Below are positions 26,946 to 35,585 of a stretch of 64,000 nt of DNA, piece by piece (position 1 is the first letter of the stretch; the number at the start of each line of letters is the position of its first letter). A program made the position numbers and the translations under genes. Under the pieces are notes generated by a model, which saw nothing but the letters and a program-made list of their open reading frames with translations, was not told the DNA's origin and made no database searches. The stretch spans positions 1,302,001 through 1,366,000 of the forward strand of contig CAVTGA010000001.1 in the NCBI GenBank assembly GCA_963734185.1, in the 5' to 3' direction. The stretch is from PALSA-894 sp963734185. Lineage in GTDB: Bacteria > Pseudomonadota > Alphaproteobacteria > Rhizobiales > Xanthobacteraceae.

Positions 26946-27185
26946 CGCGAAACCGGAAGACCCGGCGGGTATCGCGCGCGGCGGCGCGAACGCGCGCCCT
27001 CTCCGGTTACCACCGGGACGACGGGACGCGCCTTAATATCGCCAAAGGTTGTTGTCACCGTTTTGCTGTCTCTCTCATTGCCATTTGCTCCCGCCGTCCC
27101 GATGACGGCGCACTCCGAGCCCGCGGCGGCCATTGTTCCGCGTAGAATTGGCGCCCGTCTTACGATGTTGCCTGGGGAGGGCATC

Positions 27186-27647
27186 ATGGCCGACGCCGCA
27201 ATCAAGTCGCCCGGACCGGTGCGCCGTCTCACCGTCGCGTGGCGCGAGGGCCAGTGGAGCATCGAGCACGAAACGCGCATCGAGCGCATGACCCTTCCGC
27301 GCTCTGCGGAATTGCCTCGCCCTGGCCCGCGCGGGATCGGCGGCTTCTGGTGGGAGGTGGTCGATGAAAAGGGCGGCGTCATCTATCGCCGCATCGGCAA
27401 GAATCCGTTCACGGCCGGCAAGGAACTGGTGAGCCGCGAGGGAGTGCTGGTGCACACCGGCGGATCGGGCGAGGACGCCTTGTTCGACGTTCTCTTTCCC
27501 GACCTGCCACAGGTCGCCGAGCTTCATTTCTATTCGGATGCGGTGCCGGCTCCCCACAAGCTGATGTCGCGGCCGGAAGGGCCGGCCCGCCGCATCACCG
27601 AGATCGACGTGCGTCCAAAGGGGAGGAGCGACCGTGGGTATCGGTGA
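27186..27647 (+). CDS. Unknown 153-residue protein, partner of the M64 peptidase
   Basis: From ATG 27186 after GGGGAGGG: MADAAIKSPGPVRRLTVAWREGQWSIEHETRIERMTLPRSAELPRP... No signal peptide or membrane helix. The pattern of alternating hydrophobic strands (GGFWWEVVDEKGGVIYRRIG, LFDVLFPDLPQVAELHFYSD) suggests a beta-sandwich of the kind seen as N-terminal domains beside M64 peptidases. It overlaps the M64/VWA gene by 14 bp, so the two are translationally coupled and probably work together. An in-frame ATG at 27063 would add a basic, unlikely N-terminus. Function unknown. Confidence 0.75.
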   Translation: MADAAIKSPGPVRRLTVAWREGQWSIEHETRIERMTLPRSAELPRPGPRGIGGFWWEVVDEKGGVIYRRIGKNPFTAGKELVSREGVLVHTGGSGEDALFDVLFPDLPQVAELHFYSDAVPAPHKLMSRPEGPARRITEIDVRPKGRSDRGYR

Positions 27648-30429
27648 CGGCACGATCCTTGGCGCGACTAAGATCCTCGACAACGGCCCGGACGACAGCC
27701 AACTCAACATCGTGCTGATCGCCGAAGGCTTCAAGGACACCGAGCAGGACGCCTTCAACAACCTGTGCCAGGACTTCGTCGATGGGCTGCAGGCGGAACC
27801 GGGCTATCCGGCATTCGGCGCCGCCATCAACGTGCATCGGCTCAACGTCACCTCGACCGACTCCGGCGCCGACGATCCGGACGACTGCCCGGTCGATCCG
27901 GGCGACGGAACCGTGGCGGCGACCTTCTTCGACGCCACCTTCTGTGTCTCCGGCGTGCATCGTTGCCTCGCGCCGGCGAGCTGGACTCCGGTCAGGAACG
28001 CGCTCAACGCCAACGTGCCCCTGTGGAAGGCTGGCGCGCTGATCGTGAACACGCCAAAGCGCGGCGGATGCGCGGATCCGTTTTGGCCGCTGTTCGCGAC
28101 CGGGCTCGGCGCCCATCCGGACGAGACCTGGATCGACATCGCGCTGCACGAGTTCGGCCACGCCGCCTTCGATCTCGCCGACGAGTACGAGTATCGCAAG
28201 GGCTGCGACAGCGGCGAAACCGACCATGACAGCTTCGTCGGAACGGAGCCTCCGGAGCCGAACATCACCGCGGCCAAGACGCTGGCGACGCTGAAGTGGA
28301 AGGACTTCGTCACGCCCGAGGTGCCGGTTCCGACGATGGAGAATTCGGACTGCACCAAGTGCGACAAGAGCCCCAACGTGCTGGACAGCGCCCGCAAGAT
28401 CGGCCTGTTCGAGGGCGCGGGCTATTTTCACTGCGGGCTGTACCGTCCCGCCTACACCTGCCGCATGCGCAAGGCGAGCGAACCGTTCTGCGAGGTCTGC
28501 ACCCAGGCCATCGCCGAGAAGCTCGGCACGTTCATCACGCCGGAGCCGCACCTGGAGGTCGTCACCGGCAACGGCTCGCTGCTGCTCGATTTCGGCGACA
28601 TCGCCTACGGCCTCACCATGTACCGCTCGTTCGAGGTGCGCAACGTGCGCGTGGGGTTCCCCGGAGCGCTGCACGTCACGCTCGGCCCGCCGACCGGAAG
28701 CTTCAGCTATGCGCCCGGCACGGTGACGAGCTTCATGCTGCCGGCCCCGGTGGTCGAGCCCTACTCGTCGCGCACCGTGTTCGTCGCATTCACGTCGACC
28801 AACATAGGCGGCCCGACCTTCAACGGCAGCCTGCACGTGACCACGCCGGACGATCCGATGAATCCCGACGTGGCGGTCGACCTGACCGCGAAGGCGGTGC
28901 CGCCGCCGCCGGTCGACTCGGTCCTGGTGTTCGACCGCTCCGGCAGCATGAGCGAGCCGACCGGGGTGCCGGGCAAGCGCAAGGTCGACCTCGCGATCGA
29001 AGCCGCCCAGCTCTACATCTCGCTGATCAAGAACAACGACCGGATCGGACTCAGCCGCTTCAACCATGAGGCCAAGGATCCGGGCGACATCCTGCTGGAC
29101 ATGACGGTCGCCGGACCGCCCGGCAGCGGCCGCGCCGACGCGCTCGCCAAGCTGACGGCGGCGAACCTCAATCCCAGCGGCAACACCTCGATCGGCGGCG
29201 GCATCATCCTCGGCAGCAAGGTGCTGGAAGCAGCGGCCGCCAACAGCCGCGCGCTCATCGTGCTGACCGACGGAATCCAGAATACGCCGCCGGAGATTCC
29301 GACGGCGACCGCCACGGTCGCGGGCAAGATGCCGCGCCAGCGCGTGTTCGCGATCGGCCTCGGGCTGAACCAGCTCGAAGACAAGCTGGTCCAGATCGCC
29401 AGCGTGACCAATGGCGTCGCGCAGATCACCGGCGACCTCGTCGGCTACAAGGAATTCCTGCTGCACAAGCTCTATGTGCAGATCCTGTCCGACGTGAGCG
29501 ACGAGGCCTTCGTCAAGGACCCGCTCGGAATCGTGCTGCCGGGTCAGAAGCGCTCGACGCCGATCGATATCGGCGAGGTCGATGTGACGGCGGACTTCAT
29601 CGTCGCGTTCCGCCCGACTTTCGCCTATCCGAAGTACATCAACATCTGGCTGGAGGCGCCGGACGGCACGATCGTCAGGCCGAGCGATGCTGGCCCGCTG
29701 CCCAATGTCGACTACATCGTCGGCCCGGCGCATGCCTTCTTCCGCTGGGTCTTCCCGGCCTTCCCGGCTCGCCCGAAGGCGCATGTCGGGCGGTGGCGGG
29801 TCTGGGTGGAAAACATCCTCGTCCCGCATCAGTGGACCGCTTCGTCCGTGGGAGCGAGCGAGCCGTTCTATTACTCGGTGATGTGCAAGGCGCGCAGCGA
29901 CCTGCGGCTCGGCGGACACCTGATCCAGCCGAGCTATGCGCCCGGCTCGCCGATGACGGTCATCCTGGAGCCGAACCTCTACGGCCTGCCGGTCAAGCTC
30001 AGCGCGCTGCCGCACGTCCACGTGGTGCGCCCCGACAACGCCACGCGCAGCATGACGCTCGCGCTCGACGCGGACGGCGCGTACCGCGGCGTGTACACCG
30101 ACACGCCCCTGGTCGGGCCATATCAGTTCTCCACCGAAGTCACCGCCAAGACGCCGGCCGGCCATCCGGTCACGCGCTTCCGCCAGATGACCGGCCTGAT
30201 CTTCGTGCACCGCCCCGGAGGAGACGGGCCCGGCGGTCAGCCGGGCGGGCCGGGCCCGGCCGAATGCAAGGAAGCGCGCGAATTGATCCGCCGGCTGGCC
30301 GAGATCATCGAGCATTGCTGCGCGGGCGAGCGCAAGCCGCAACAGCCCGGGATCGCGGCGCGCGCGCCCGAGCTGTTGCTCGACGATATCAGGCGGCTCA
30401 TCGACCTGCGGTTGACCGACCAAAGCTGA
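27634..30429 (+). CDS. M64-type metallopeptidase with von Willebrand A domain
   Basis: 931 residues from GTG 27634, after a strong GGGGAGGAG. Residues 1-320 are an M64 (IgA peptidase-like) zinc peptidase: HEFGHAAFDLADEY with His172, Glu173, His176 and Asp183, then FEGAGYFHCGLYRPAYTCRMR and FCEVCTQAI, a Cys-rich block of this family. Residues about 325-425 look like an ASH/choice-of-anchor beta domain (LLLDFGDIAYG...). A VWA domain follows at about 429-610 with an intact MIDAS start, D434RSGSMS, plus GNTSIGGG and LTDGIQ. A beta-rich stretch and a Gly/Pro linker (about 870-885) lead to a helical tail with CC. No signal peptide is visible, odd for such a multidomain protein. Confidence 0.88.
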   Translation: MGIGDGTILGATKILDNGPDDSQLNIVLIAEGFKDTEQDAFNNLCQDFVDGLQAEPGYPAFGAAINVHRLNVTSTDSGADDPDDCPVDPGDGTVAATFFDATFCVSGVHRCLAPASWTPVRNALNANVPLWKAGALIVNTPKRGGCADPFWPLFATGLGAHPDETWIDIALHEFGHAAFDLADEYEYRKGCDSGETDHDSFVGTEPPEPNITAAKTLATLKWKDFVTPEVPVPTMENSDCTKCDKSPNVLDSARKIGLFEGAGYFHCGLYRPAYTCRMRKASEPFCEVCTQAIAEKLGTFITPEPHLEVVTGNGSLLLDFGDIAYGLTMYRSFEVRNVRVGFPGALHVTLGPPTGSFSYAPGTVTSFMLPAPVVEPYSSRTVFVAFTSTNIGGPTFNGSLHVTTPDDPMNPDVAVDLTAKAVPPPPVDSVLVFDRSGSMSEPTGVPGKRKVDLAIEAAQLYISLIKNNDRIGLSRFNHEAKDPGDILLDMTVAGPPGSGRADALAKLTAANLNPSGNTSIGGGIILGSKVLEAAAANSRALIVLTDGIQNTPPEIPTATATVAGKMPRQRVFAIGLGLNQLEDKLVQIASVTNGVAQITGDLVGYKEFLLHKLYVQILSDVSDEAFVKDPLGIVLPGQKRSTPIDIGEVDVTADFIVAFRPTFAYPKYINIWLEAPDGTIVRPSDAGPLPNVDYIVGPAHAFFRWVFPAFPARPKAHVGRWRVWVENILVPHQWTASSVGASEPFYYSVMCKARSDLRLGGHLIQPSYAPGSPMTVILEPNLYGLPVKLSALPHVHVVRPDNATRSMTLALDADGAYRGVYTDTPLVGPYQFSTEVTAKTPAGHPVTRFRQMTGLIFVHRPGGDGPGGQPGGPGPAECKEARELIRRLAEIIEHCCAGERKPQQPGIAARAPELLLDDIRRLIDLRLTDQS

Positions 30430-30530
30430 AACGCGCGGCTCAATCATCGCCGCGGCTCCACCTTGAATTGACGGCGCGCGAACCCCGCCCCTATCCTCGT
30501 ACCCGCCGAAGGGATCAGCGGGGGTCGATC

Positions 30531-33500
30531 ATGCGCCGTGTCAGCGTCATTGCGTCCACCGCCGTGCTACTGTCATGCGCCGCCGCCCTCGCCTCGGCGA
30601 CCTGCCCCGAGGAGCAATCGACCCCGCAGCTGCCGAACGATCCGGGCCTGTGCAAGGCGCTGTTGCCGGCCGTGCAAAATCCCTCCCAGCTGCCGCTCAA
30701 CGAGTACGAGGCCGTGCTCGGCCAGTATCTCGAGGCCATGTGCCACCGCGACCTCGACGGCGGCTGGAAGGTCGACACGCGCGTGCGCGATACCGGCCCG
30801 TGGATCGGCACCTACCGGAACGGCAAATGGACCGGGAAATACCACGGCACTCATATGCCGGTGCTGGTGTGGTACTCGCCGGACATGTATGCGTGGCTGA
30901 AGGCGAACCGTCCCGAAAATCGTCCCGCTTCGCCGCCGCCGCCGGGGATCGCGCCGGTGACGGCGCCGCCCGTGCCGCCGGTGCCGGACGGCGCCATCAT
31001 CGTCAAGGAGATGTACACCGCGCCGGGCGCCGCCTGCGCCGCCGTCGACCCGCTAAATCTGAAGGCGACATCGAAGGGGGCCGCCATCATGGTGCGCGAC
31101 AGCAAGGGCGCGCATGACGGCTGGTTCTGGAGCGGGTACGGGTGGGGAGCCCCCGACCCGGACTGGCCGGCCCCGCCCGGCAGTCGGTATCCGTATATGG
31201 GGTTCGGCCAGTACTGCACCAATTGCCACGCCTCGGCCAAGGACAACCAGACTTTCGCATCGCTCAAGAACATCAGGGGTGAAATGCACGAGCCCTTGGT
31301 GTTTCTCAGCCAGAACTTCTTCCTCGATCCCGCGTGGCAGAGCCTGCAAGAGCGCATCAAGCAGGCCGGCGCCAAGGATGCCGCGGCCGCCGACAACGAT
31401 CCCGACTACGACCCCGCCTTCCAGAAGCTCTACTGGTCGCTCGGCGGCCCGCCGCCGCGCGATCAGATCATCAAGATGCCGTCCGAGACCTATGACAACG
31501 TCTGGGTCAAGCCGGGCGAGCCGACGGCGGCGAGCCAGTTCGTCACCTCGGATCAATGCCTCGGCTGTCACAGCGCGGGCGGCACCGGCCTGCAATTCGA
31601 CATGACGCAGCCCGGCCCGGACGGCAAGCTCATCAACATCTCGCCCTATGGAACCTGGCGCGGCTCGCCGATGGGGCTCGCCGGCCGCGATCCGATCTTC
31701 TTCGCGCAGCTCGCGAGCGAGATCGACACGTTTCACAAGGACAAAGATCCGGACAAGGAAAAGAAAACGTCGGCCATGATCCAGGATACCTGTCTCGGGT
31801 GCCACGGCATCATCGGCGAGCGTCAGCACGCGATCGACACCCGCGCCAAGACCGGCACGTGCAAGCCGTTCGAGCGCGCGACCGTGAATGCGATACCCTA
31901 CCCGCCCGAAAATCCGGGGGCCGCGGTCGCCCATTACGGCGCGCTCGCGCGCGACGGCATTTCCTGCACGTCGTGCCATCACATGGTGCTCGGCAACAAG
32001 GACAGCGACAGGTACAAGAACGAGCCGCAGAACGCCTGCATCGACGAGCGGCAGAAGAAGATCAATCCGGGCCTGACCGGATTCGCGGCGACGTTCACCG
32101 GCAACTTCTTCGTCGGCCCGCCGGAAGAGCTGTACGGACCGTTCCCGGAGCCGAAGCAGAAGCCGATGAAGAACGCGATCGGCATCGATCCCGTGCACAA
32201 CCAGAACATCATGAGCTCCGAGCTGTGCGGCACCTGCCATACCGTGCATCTGCCGGTCCTGCATCGCGGGGAGACGATCGGACACGTCTACGAGCAGACC
32301 ACCTATCCGGAATGGGCGTTCAGCGACTACCGCACCGGCGACACGCCGGACGGCTCGCTGCCGCTCGGCGGCGGCCCGCAGGCGCAGTCGTGCCAGGGCT
32401 GCCACATGCCGAACAAGGATGCCTACGGCAATCCGTACCGCAGCAAGATCGCGGCGATCCAGGAATACACCAACTTTCCGCAGGCCGAACACACGCTGGC
32501 TCCAAAGCACATCGACCTTCCGGAGCGCTCCGGGTTCGGCAAGCACACGCTGGTCGGGCTCAACGTCTATCTGTTGAAGATGGCGTGGCAGTTCCCCGAC
32601 ATCCTGGGCATCCGCAAGACCGACCCGATGCTCTCCGACATGGGCATCGACTCGATCCCGACGGCCGAAAACGCCATGCTCGATCAGGCGGTCAACCGCA
32701 CCGCCGCGGTCAACGTCACCGACGTGCGCAACGAAGGCGGCGAACTGCGCGCCCGGGTGACCGTGGTGAGCCGGGTCGGGCACAAGTTCCCCTCCGGCGT
32801 CGGTTTCCGCCGCGCCTTCATCGAATTCAGCGTGCTCGACATCAACAACAAGGTGGTGTGGTCGTCGGGGCGGACCAACAGCATGGGCGTGCTGATCGAC
32901 GAGAAAGGCGAACCGATCGCCGGCGAGATATGGTGGACGCCGGATTGCACGGCGCGCATCGATCCGACCGTGCGCATCCATCAGCCGCACTATCAGGTGA
33001 TCCGCGCGCAAAACCAGGCGCAGATCTACCAGGAGCTGGTGTCGGGCCCGCCCGACGTGGCGACACCGACGTGCGGGCCGCACGCCGAGCCGCAAGGCAA
33101 GCTCACCACCAGCTTCCTGTCGATCTGCGCCAAGGTGAAGGACAACCGCATCCTGCCGCACGGCTTCCTCAAGCTGGAAGATCGGGTGGCGATCTCCCTG
33201 AAGCTTGGGGCCGGTCCCGACATGGCGGAGGAAGCAGGGCCCAAAGGCGTCGGCGACGATCCGGACTATAACGCGCGCGGCAGCGACCGCATGGGCGGCA
33301 GCGATTCGCTCGTCTACCGCGTGTCAACCTCGGAGATGACCGGCAAACCCGCCGCCGTGCAGGCGACGCTCTACTATCAGGCGACGCCGCCGTTCTTCCT
33401 GCAGGACCGCTTCTGCACCTCGAACGGCCCCGACACCAAGCGGCTCTACTACCTCGCCGGCAAGCTCAGCCTCACCGGCTCGCAGGCGGCCGACTGGAAG

Positions 33501-33539
33501 CTGCGCGTCACCACCAGCGGGCCGGTGAGCGTGCCGTAA
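30531..33539 (+). CDS. Six-haem c-type cytochrome with P460-like N-terminal region
   Basis: 1002 residues with a signal peptide (MRRVSVIASTAVLLSCAAALASA). Six CxxCH haem sites start at Cys229 (CTNCH), 343 (CLGCH), 421 (CLGCH), 479 (CTSCHH), 566 (CGTCH) and 621 (CQGCH). Residues about 60-240 (GTHMPVLVWYSP, IIVKEMYTAPGA, DGWFWSGYGW, YCTNCHASAKDNQTF) resemble cytochrome P460-type domains. The C-terminal 350 residues contain VSRVGHKFPSGVGFRRAFIEFSV, a beta domain found in many multihaem cytochromes. Follows the M64/VWA gene by 101 bases on the same strand. Periplasmic electron transfer or oxidoreductase; partner unknown. Confidence 0.88.
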   Translation: MRRVSVIASTAVLLSCAAALASATCPEEQSTPQLPNDPGLCKALLPAVQNPSQLPLNEYEAVLGQYLEAMCHRDLDGGWKVDTRVRDTGPWIGTYRNGKWTGKYHGTHMPVLVWYSPDMYAWLKANRPENRPASPPPPGIAPVTAPPVPPVPDGAIIVKEMYTAPGAACAAVDPLNLKATSKGAAIMVRDSKGAHDGWFWSGYGWGAPDPDWPAPPGSRYPYMGFGQYCTNCHASAKDNQTFASLKNIRGEMHEPLVFLSQNFFLDPAWQSLQERIKQAGAKDAAAADNDPDYDPAFQKLYWSLGGPPPRDQIIKMPSETYDNVWVKPGEPTAASQFVTSDQCLGCHSAGGTGLQFDMTQPGPDGKLINISPYGTWRGSPMGLAGRDPIFFAQLASEIDTFHKDKDPDKEKKTSAMIQDTCLGCHGIIGERQHAIDTRAKTGTCKPFERATVNAIPYPPENPGAAVAHYGALARDGISCTSCHHMVLGNKDSDRYKNEPQNACIDERQKKINPGLTGFAATFTGNFFVGPPEELYGPFPEPKQKPMKNAIGIDPVHNQNIMSSELCGTCHTVHLPVLHRGETIGHVYEQTTYPEWAFSDYRTGDTPDGSLPLGGGPQAQSCQGCHMPNKDAYGNPYRSKIAAIQEYTNFPQAEHTLAPKHIDLPERSGFGKHTLVGLNVYLLKMAWQFPDILGIRKTDPMLSDMGIDSIPTAENAMLDQAVNRTAAVNVTDVRNEGGELRARVTVVSRVGHKFPSGVGFRRAFIEFSVLDINNKVVWSSGRTNSMGVLIDEKGEPIAGEIWWTPDCTARIDPTVRIHQPHYQVIRAQNQAQIYQELVSGPPDVATPTCGPHAEPQGKLTTSFLSICAKVKDNRILPHGFLKLEDRVAISLKLGAGPDMAEEAGPKGVGDDPDYNARGSDRMGGSDSLVYRVSTSEMTGKPAAVQATLYYQATPPFFLQDRFCTSNGPDTKRLYYLAGKLSLTGSQAADWKLRVTTSGPVSVP

Positions 33540-33543
33540 GTAT

Positions 33544-33665
33544 GTAGGGCGGGCAAAGCCATAAGCGCTTTGACGCGCGTCTTCGACGCGCTATGGCGTG
33601 CCCGCCGCTTCTTCCCCGCGCTGTGAGACGCGGGCACGGCGCGTACCGCGCCTTTGCCCGCCTAC
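33544..33665. repeat. Dispersed element type B (shorter copy)
   Basis: GTAGGGCGGGCAAAG...GCGCCTTTGCCCGCCTAC with inner GACGCGCGTCTTCGACGCGC and GCGGGCACGGCGCG hairpins. About 122 bp, close behind the cytochrome stop. Left half resembles the copy at 60331 (both contain the CGCGTCTTCGACGCGCTATGGCGTGCCCG module, in opposite orientation). Confidence 0.85.
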
Positions 33666-33688
33666 GGCTCCGCGCACTATGACAGGGA

Positions 33689-33717
33689 TTGATTTTCTAT
33701 CTAAAAATATATATAAT
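33689..33717 (+). promoter_or_regulatory. Sigma-70-type promoter of the toxin-antitoxin pair
   Basis: TTGATT (33689-33694), 17 bases, then TATAAT (33712-33717), inside a short AT-rich island rare in this window. A start site about 7 bases further on falls at the GTG (33724) of the full-length toxin frame, so the mRNA may be leaderless. Confidence 0.6.
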
Positions 33718-33723
33718 TAGATC

Positions 33724-34102
33724 GTGACCGAGACCGAGCCGAAGGCGCTGGTTATGGATCGCGTCCAGCCGCGGTGACATGCGCGCAATGCCAAGAGAGG
33801 TCCGGCGCAGCTTCGGCGTAGCCTTGTATGCGGCTCAGACCGGCACGACACCGCCGATCGCCAAGGTGCTCAAGGGCTTCGGCAGCGCCGGCGTACTTGA
33901 ATTGATCGAGGACGATGCCGCCGGCACCTATCGGGCGGTCTATACGGTGCGCTTTACGACTGCGGTCTATGTGCTGCACGTGTTTCAGAAGAAATCGAAG
34001 CGCGGTAGGGAGACCCCGCAGCGCGACATCGAACTGGTCAAGGAACGGTTGAAGCGCGCCAGTGAAATCCATGCGATGAAGGTGAAGGAAAGTCGGCAAT
34101 GA
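33724..34102 (+). pseudogene. HigB/RelE-type toxin (Gp49-like), apparent +1 frameshift near the N-terminus
   Basis: The readable frame from ATG 33779 gives 107 residues (RAMPREVRRSFGVALYAAQTG, VLKGFGSAGVLELIEDDAAGTYRAVYTVRF, VYVLHVFQKKSKRG), clearly the phage Gp49-like/HigB family of mRNA interferases. It lacks the usual first strand. That strand is encoded just upstream: GTG 33724 gives VTETEPKALV, then with one base (A near 33754) removed continues WIASSRGDMRAMPREV. So a single-base insertion separates the real N-terminus from the rest. The toxin may therefore be inactive, produced as an N-truncated form, or the base may be a sequencing error. Overlaps the antitoxin by ATGA. Confidence 0.72.
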
Positions 34103-34431
34103 AGCGCAAACGCGACTATGAGGAGAGCAGCGGCAACGTGTTTGCCGACCTCGGTTTCAGGAACTCCAAGCAGGAGTTGCTGAAGGCGAAGCTCACCGTC
34201 GAAATCTACAAACTGCTCAAGCGGCGCGGCGTAACACAGAGCGAAGCCGCAAAGCTGCTCGGCACGACCCAAGCGCAAGTCTCGGCGCTGATGCGCTGCA
34301 AGCCCGTCTCGGTATCGGTTGGTCGGCTGATGGAATTTCTCAATGTGCTCGGCCAGGACGTGGAGGTCACGCTCAAGCCTGCCCCGCGTCGCAGGGCGGG
34401 CGGCATGTCCGTTGTCGTGCAAGCAGTCTAG
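34099..34431 (+). CDS. HigA-type antitoxin, XRE helix-turn-helix
   Basis: 110 residues. The N-terminus MKRKRDYEESSGNVFADLGF is typical of antitoxins paired with Gp49-like toxins, and residues about 45-95 form the HTH (RGVTQSEAAKLLGTTQAQVSALMRCKPVSVSVGRLMEFLNVLG). It starts inside the toxin stop (ATGA overlap). It should neutralise the toxin and repress the promoter at 33689. Intact, while the toxin carries an apparent frameshift. Confidence 0.9.
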   Translation: MKRKRDYEESSGNVFADLGFRNSKQELLKAKLTVEIYKLLKRRGVTQSEAAKLLGTTQAQVSALMRCKPVSVSVGRLMEFLNVLGQDVEVTLKPAPRRRAGGMSVVVQAV

Positions 34432-34450
34432 CGTTTAGCCCGAACCCTGC

Positions 34451-35467
34451 TCACGCCGCCGGAATCGCCGGCGGCGCCTGCAAGAAGTTCTTCACCGCGT
34501 ACCACAGCAAATGGCGGTTGTTGCTGTAGCCGAGGCTGTGCGCGGTGTGCGGCAGGATCACGAACTGACGGTCGCCGTTCGGGAGCTGCGTGTAGAAATC
34601 GAGCAGGTCCTCGTTGGTCGAGTTGCCGTCGTGCGCGCCGCGCACCATCAGCACCGGGGAGAGCACCTTCTTGGGATCGACCAGCGGCAGGTTGACCGCC
34701 ATGTCGAGATAGGTGCCGGTCGGCACCTGATTGCCGAATTTCAATTCCTCGGCCGCGATCGCTTCCGCCATCGCCGGGTCGTAGGCCGAGGCATGGCCGT
34801 CGCGGGTGAAGATCGAGCGGATCATGGCGGCGTCGCGCAGGCGGCGCGGATTGTTGCGGTAGCGCTCCGCCACCGCGGCGCGGCGCGCGATCTCGGGCGA
34901 ACCGGTGCCCTTGTAGGTGAAGGCAGCGAGAACGAGCCGGTCGACGCGCTGCGGCTCGGCCTGCGCATAGGCGCCGGCGCGGATCGCGCCCGACGAGGTG
35001 CCGTACATGTGCACCTTTTGCTGCCCGGTCTCACGCAGCACCACGGGAAGCGCGGCCTTCAGGTCTTCGACGCCGCTCGCAATGTCGGAGTTGTTGCCCG
35101 ATGAGCCCGAGCGGCCATAGCCGTCATGGTCCATGGTCCAGACGTCGAAGCCGTATCCGGCGAACGTGTTCATGAACGAGTATTCGCCTTTGCCGGGCAC
35201 GGCGAGGTCGTAGCTCGAGCGCGCGGAGTTCGATGAGCCGTGCACCAGGAACAGCACCGGCTGCGTCTCGCCCGGCTTCGATGCGGCGCGCTTGCGGTAG
35301 AGATAAAGCGGCACGTCGCCCTTCTTGGCCGAATATTCGCTGGCGACGATCTCACGCTTTGCGGCTGTTTGCGCCTGCGTCTCGGTTCCGGCAAGGCTGG
35401 CGACAAGCCCTGCTCCCGCCCCCGCGATTACGCTGCGACGCGCGATCGGATGCTCGATATCGGCCAT
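34451..35467 (-). CDS. Exported alpha/beta hydrolase
   Basis: 338 residues with a twin-arginine-like leader (IARRSVIAGAGAGLVASLAG). The alpha/beta hydrolase core has oxyanion HGSSNS, nucleophile Ser158 in YGTSSGA, acid Asp in RGAHDGNS and His in PHTAHSLGYS. Lid-like helical region at about 195-260. Probably a periplasmic esterase or lipase-like enzyme; substrate unknown. Convergent with the antitoxin and divergent from the lytic transglycosylase. Start ATG 35467 with GGAGGAACG-like ribosome site. Confidence 0.9.
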   Translation of the reverse strand: MADIEHPIARRSVIAGAGAGLVASLAGTETQAQTAAKREIVASEYSAKKGDVPLYLYRKRAASKPGETQPVLFLVHGSSNSARSSYDLAVPGKGEYSFMNTFAGYGFDVWTMDHDGYGRSGSSGNNSDIASGVEDLKAALPVVLRETGQQKVHMYGTSSGAIRAGAYAQAEPQRVDRLVLAAFTYKGTGSPEIARRAAVAERYRNNPRRLRDAAMIRSIFTRDGHASAYDPAMAEAIAAEELKFGNQVPTGTYLDMAVNLPLVDPKKVLSPVLMVRGAHDGNSTNEDLLDFYTQLPNGDRQFVILPHTAHSLGYSNNRHLLWYAVKNFLQAPPAIPAA

Positions 35468-35585
35468 GACGTTCCTCCGCAGTGTTTGAGACGATTCTAG
35501 CAGATTGCAGGATCGGGCGGCAGGCGGTTCCGACCTGCTATCTTCGCCATGGCCGCGTCATGATTCGAGCCGATTGACCTCCCGC

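Noticed and set aside
27595..30447. 950-codon open frame on the minus strand
   Set aside because: Shadow of the M64/VWA gene, which has clear catalytic motifs and a strong ribosome site.
31053..33161. 702-codon minus-strand frame
   Set aside because: Antisense to the multihaem cytochrome, whose six CxxCH sites fix the plus frame.
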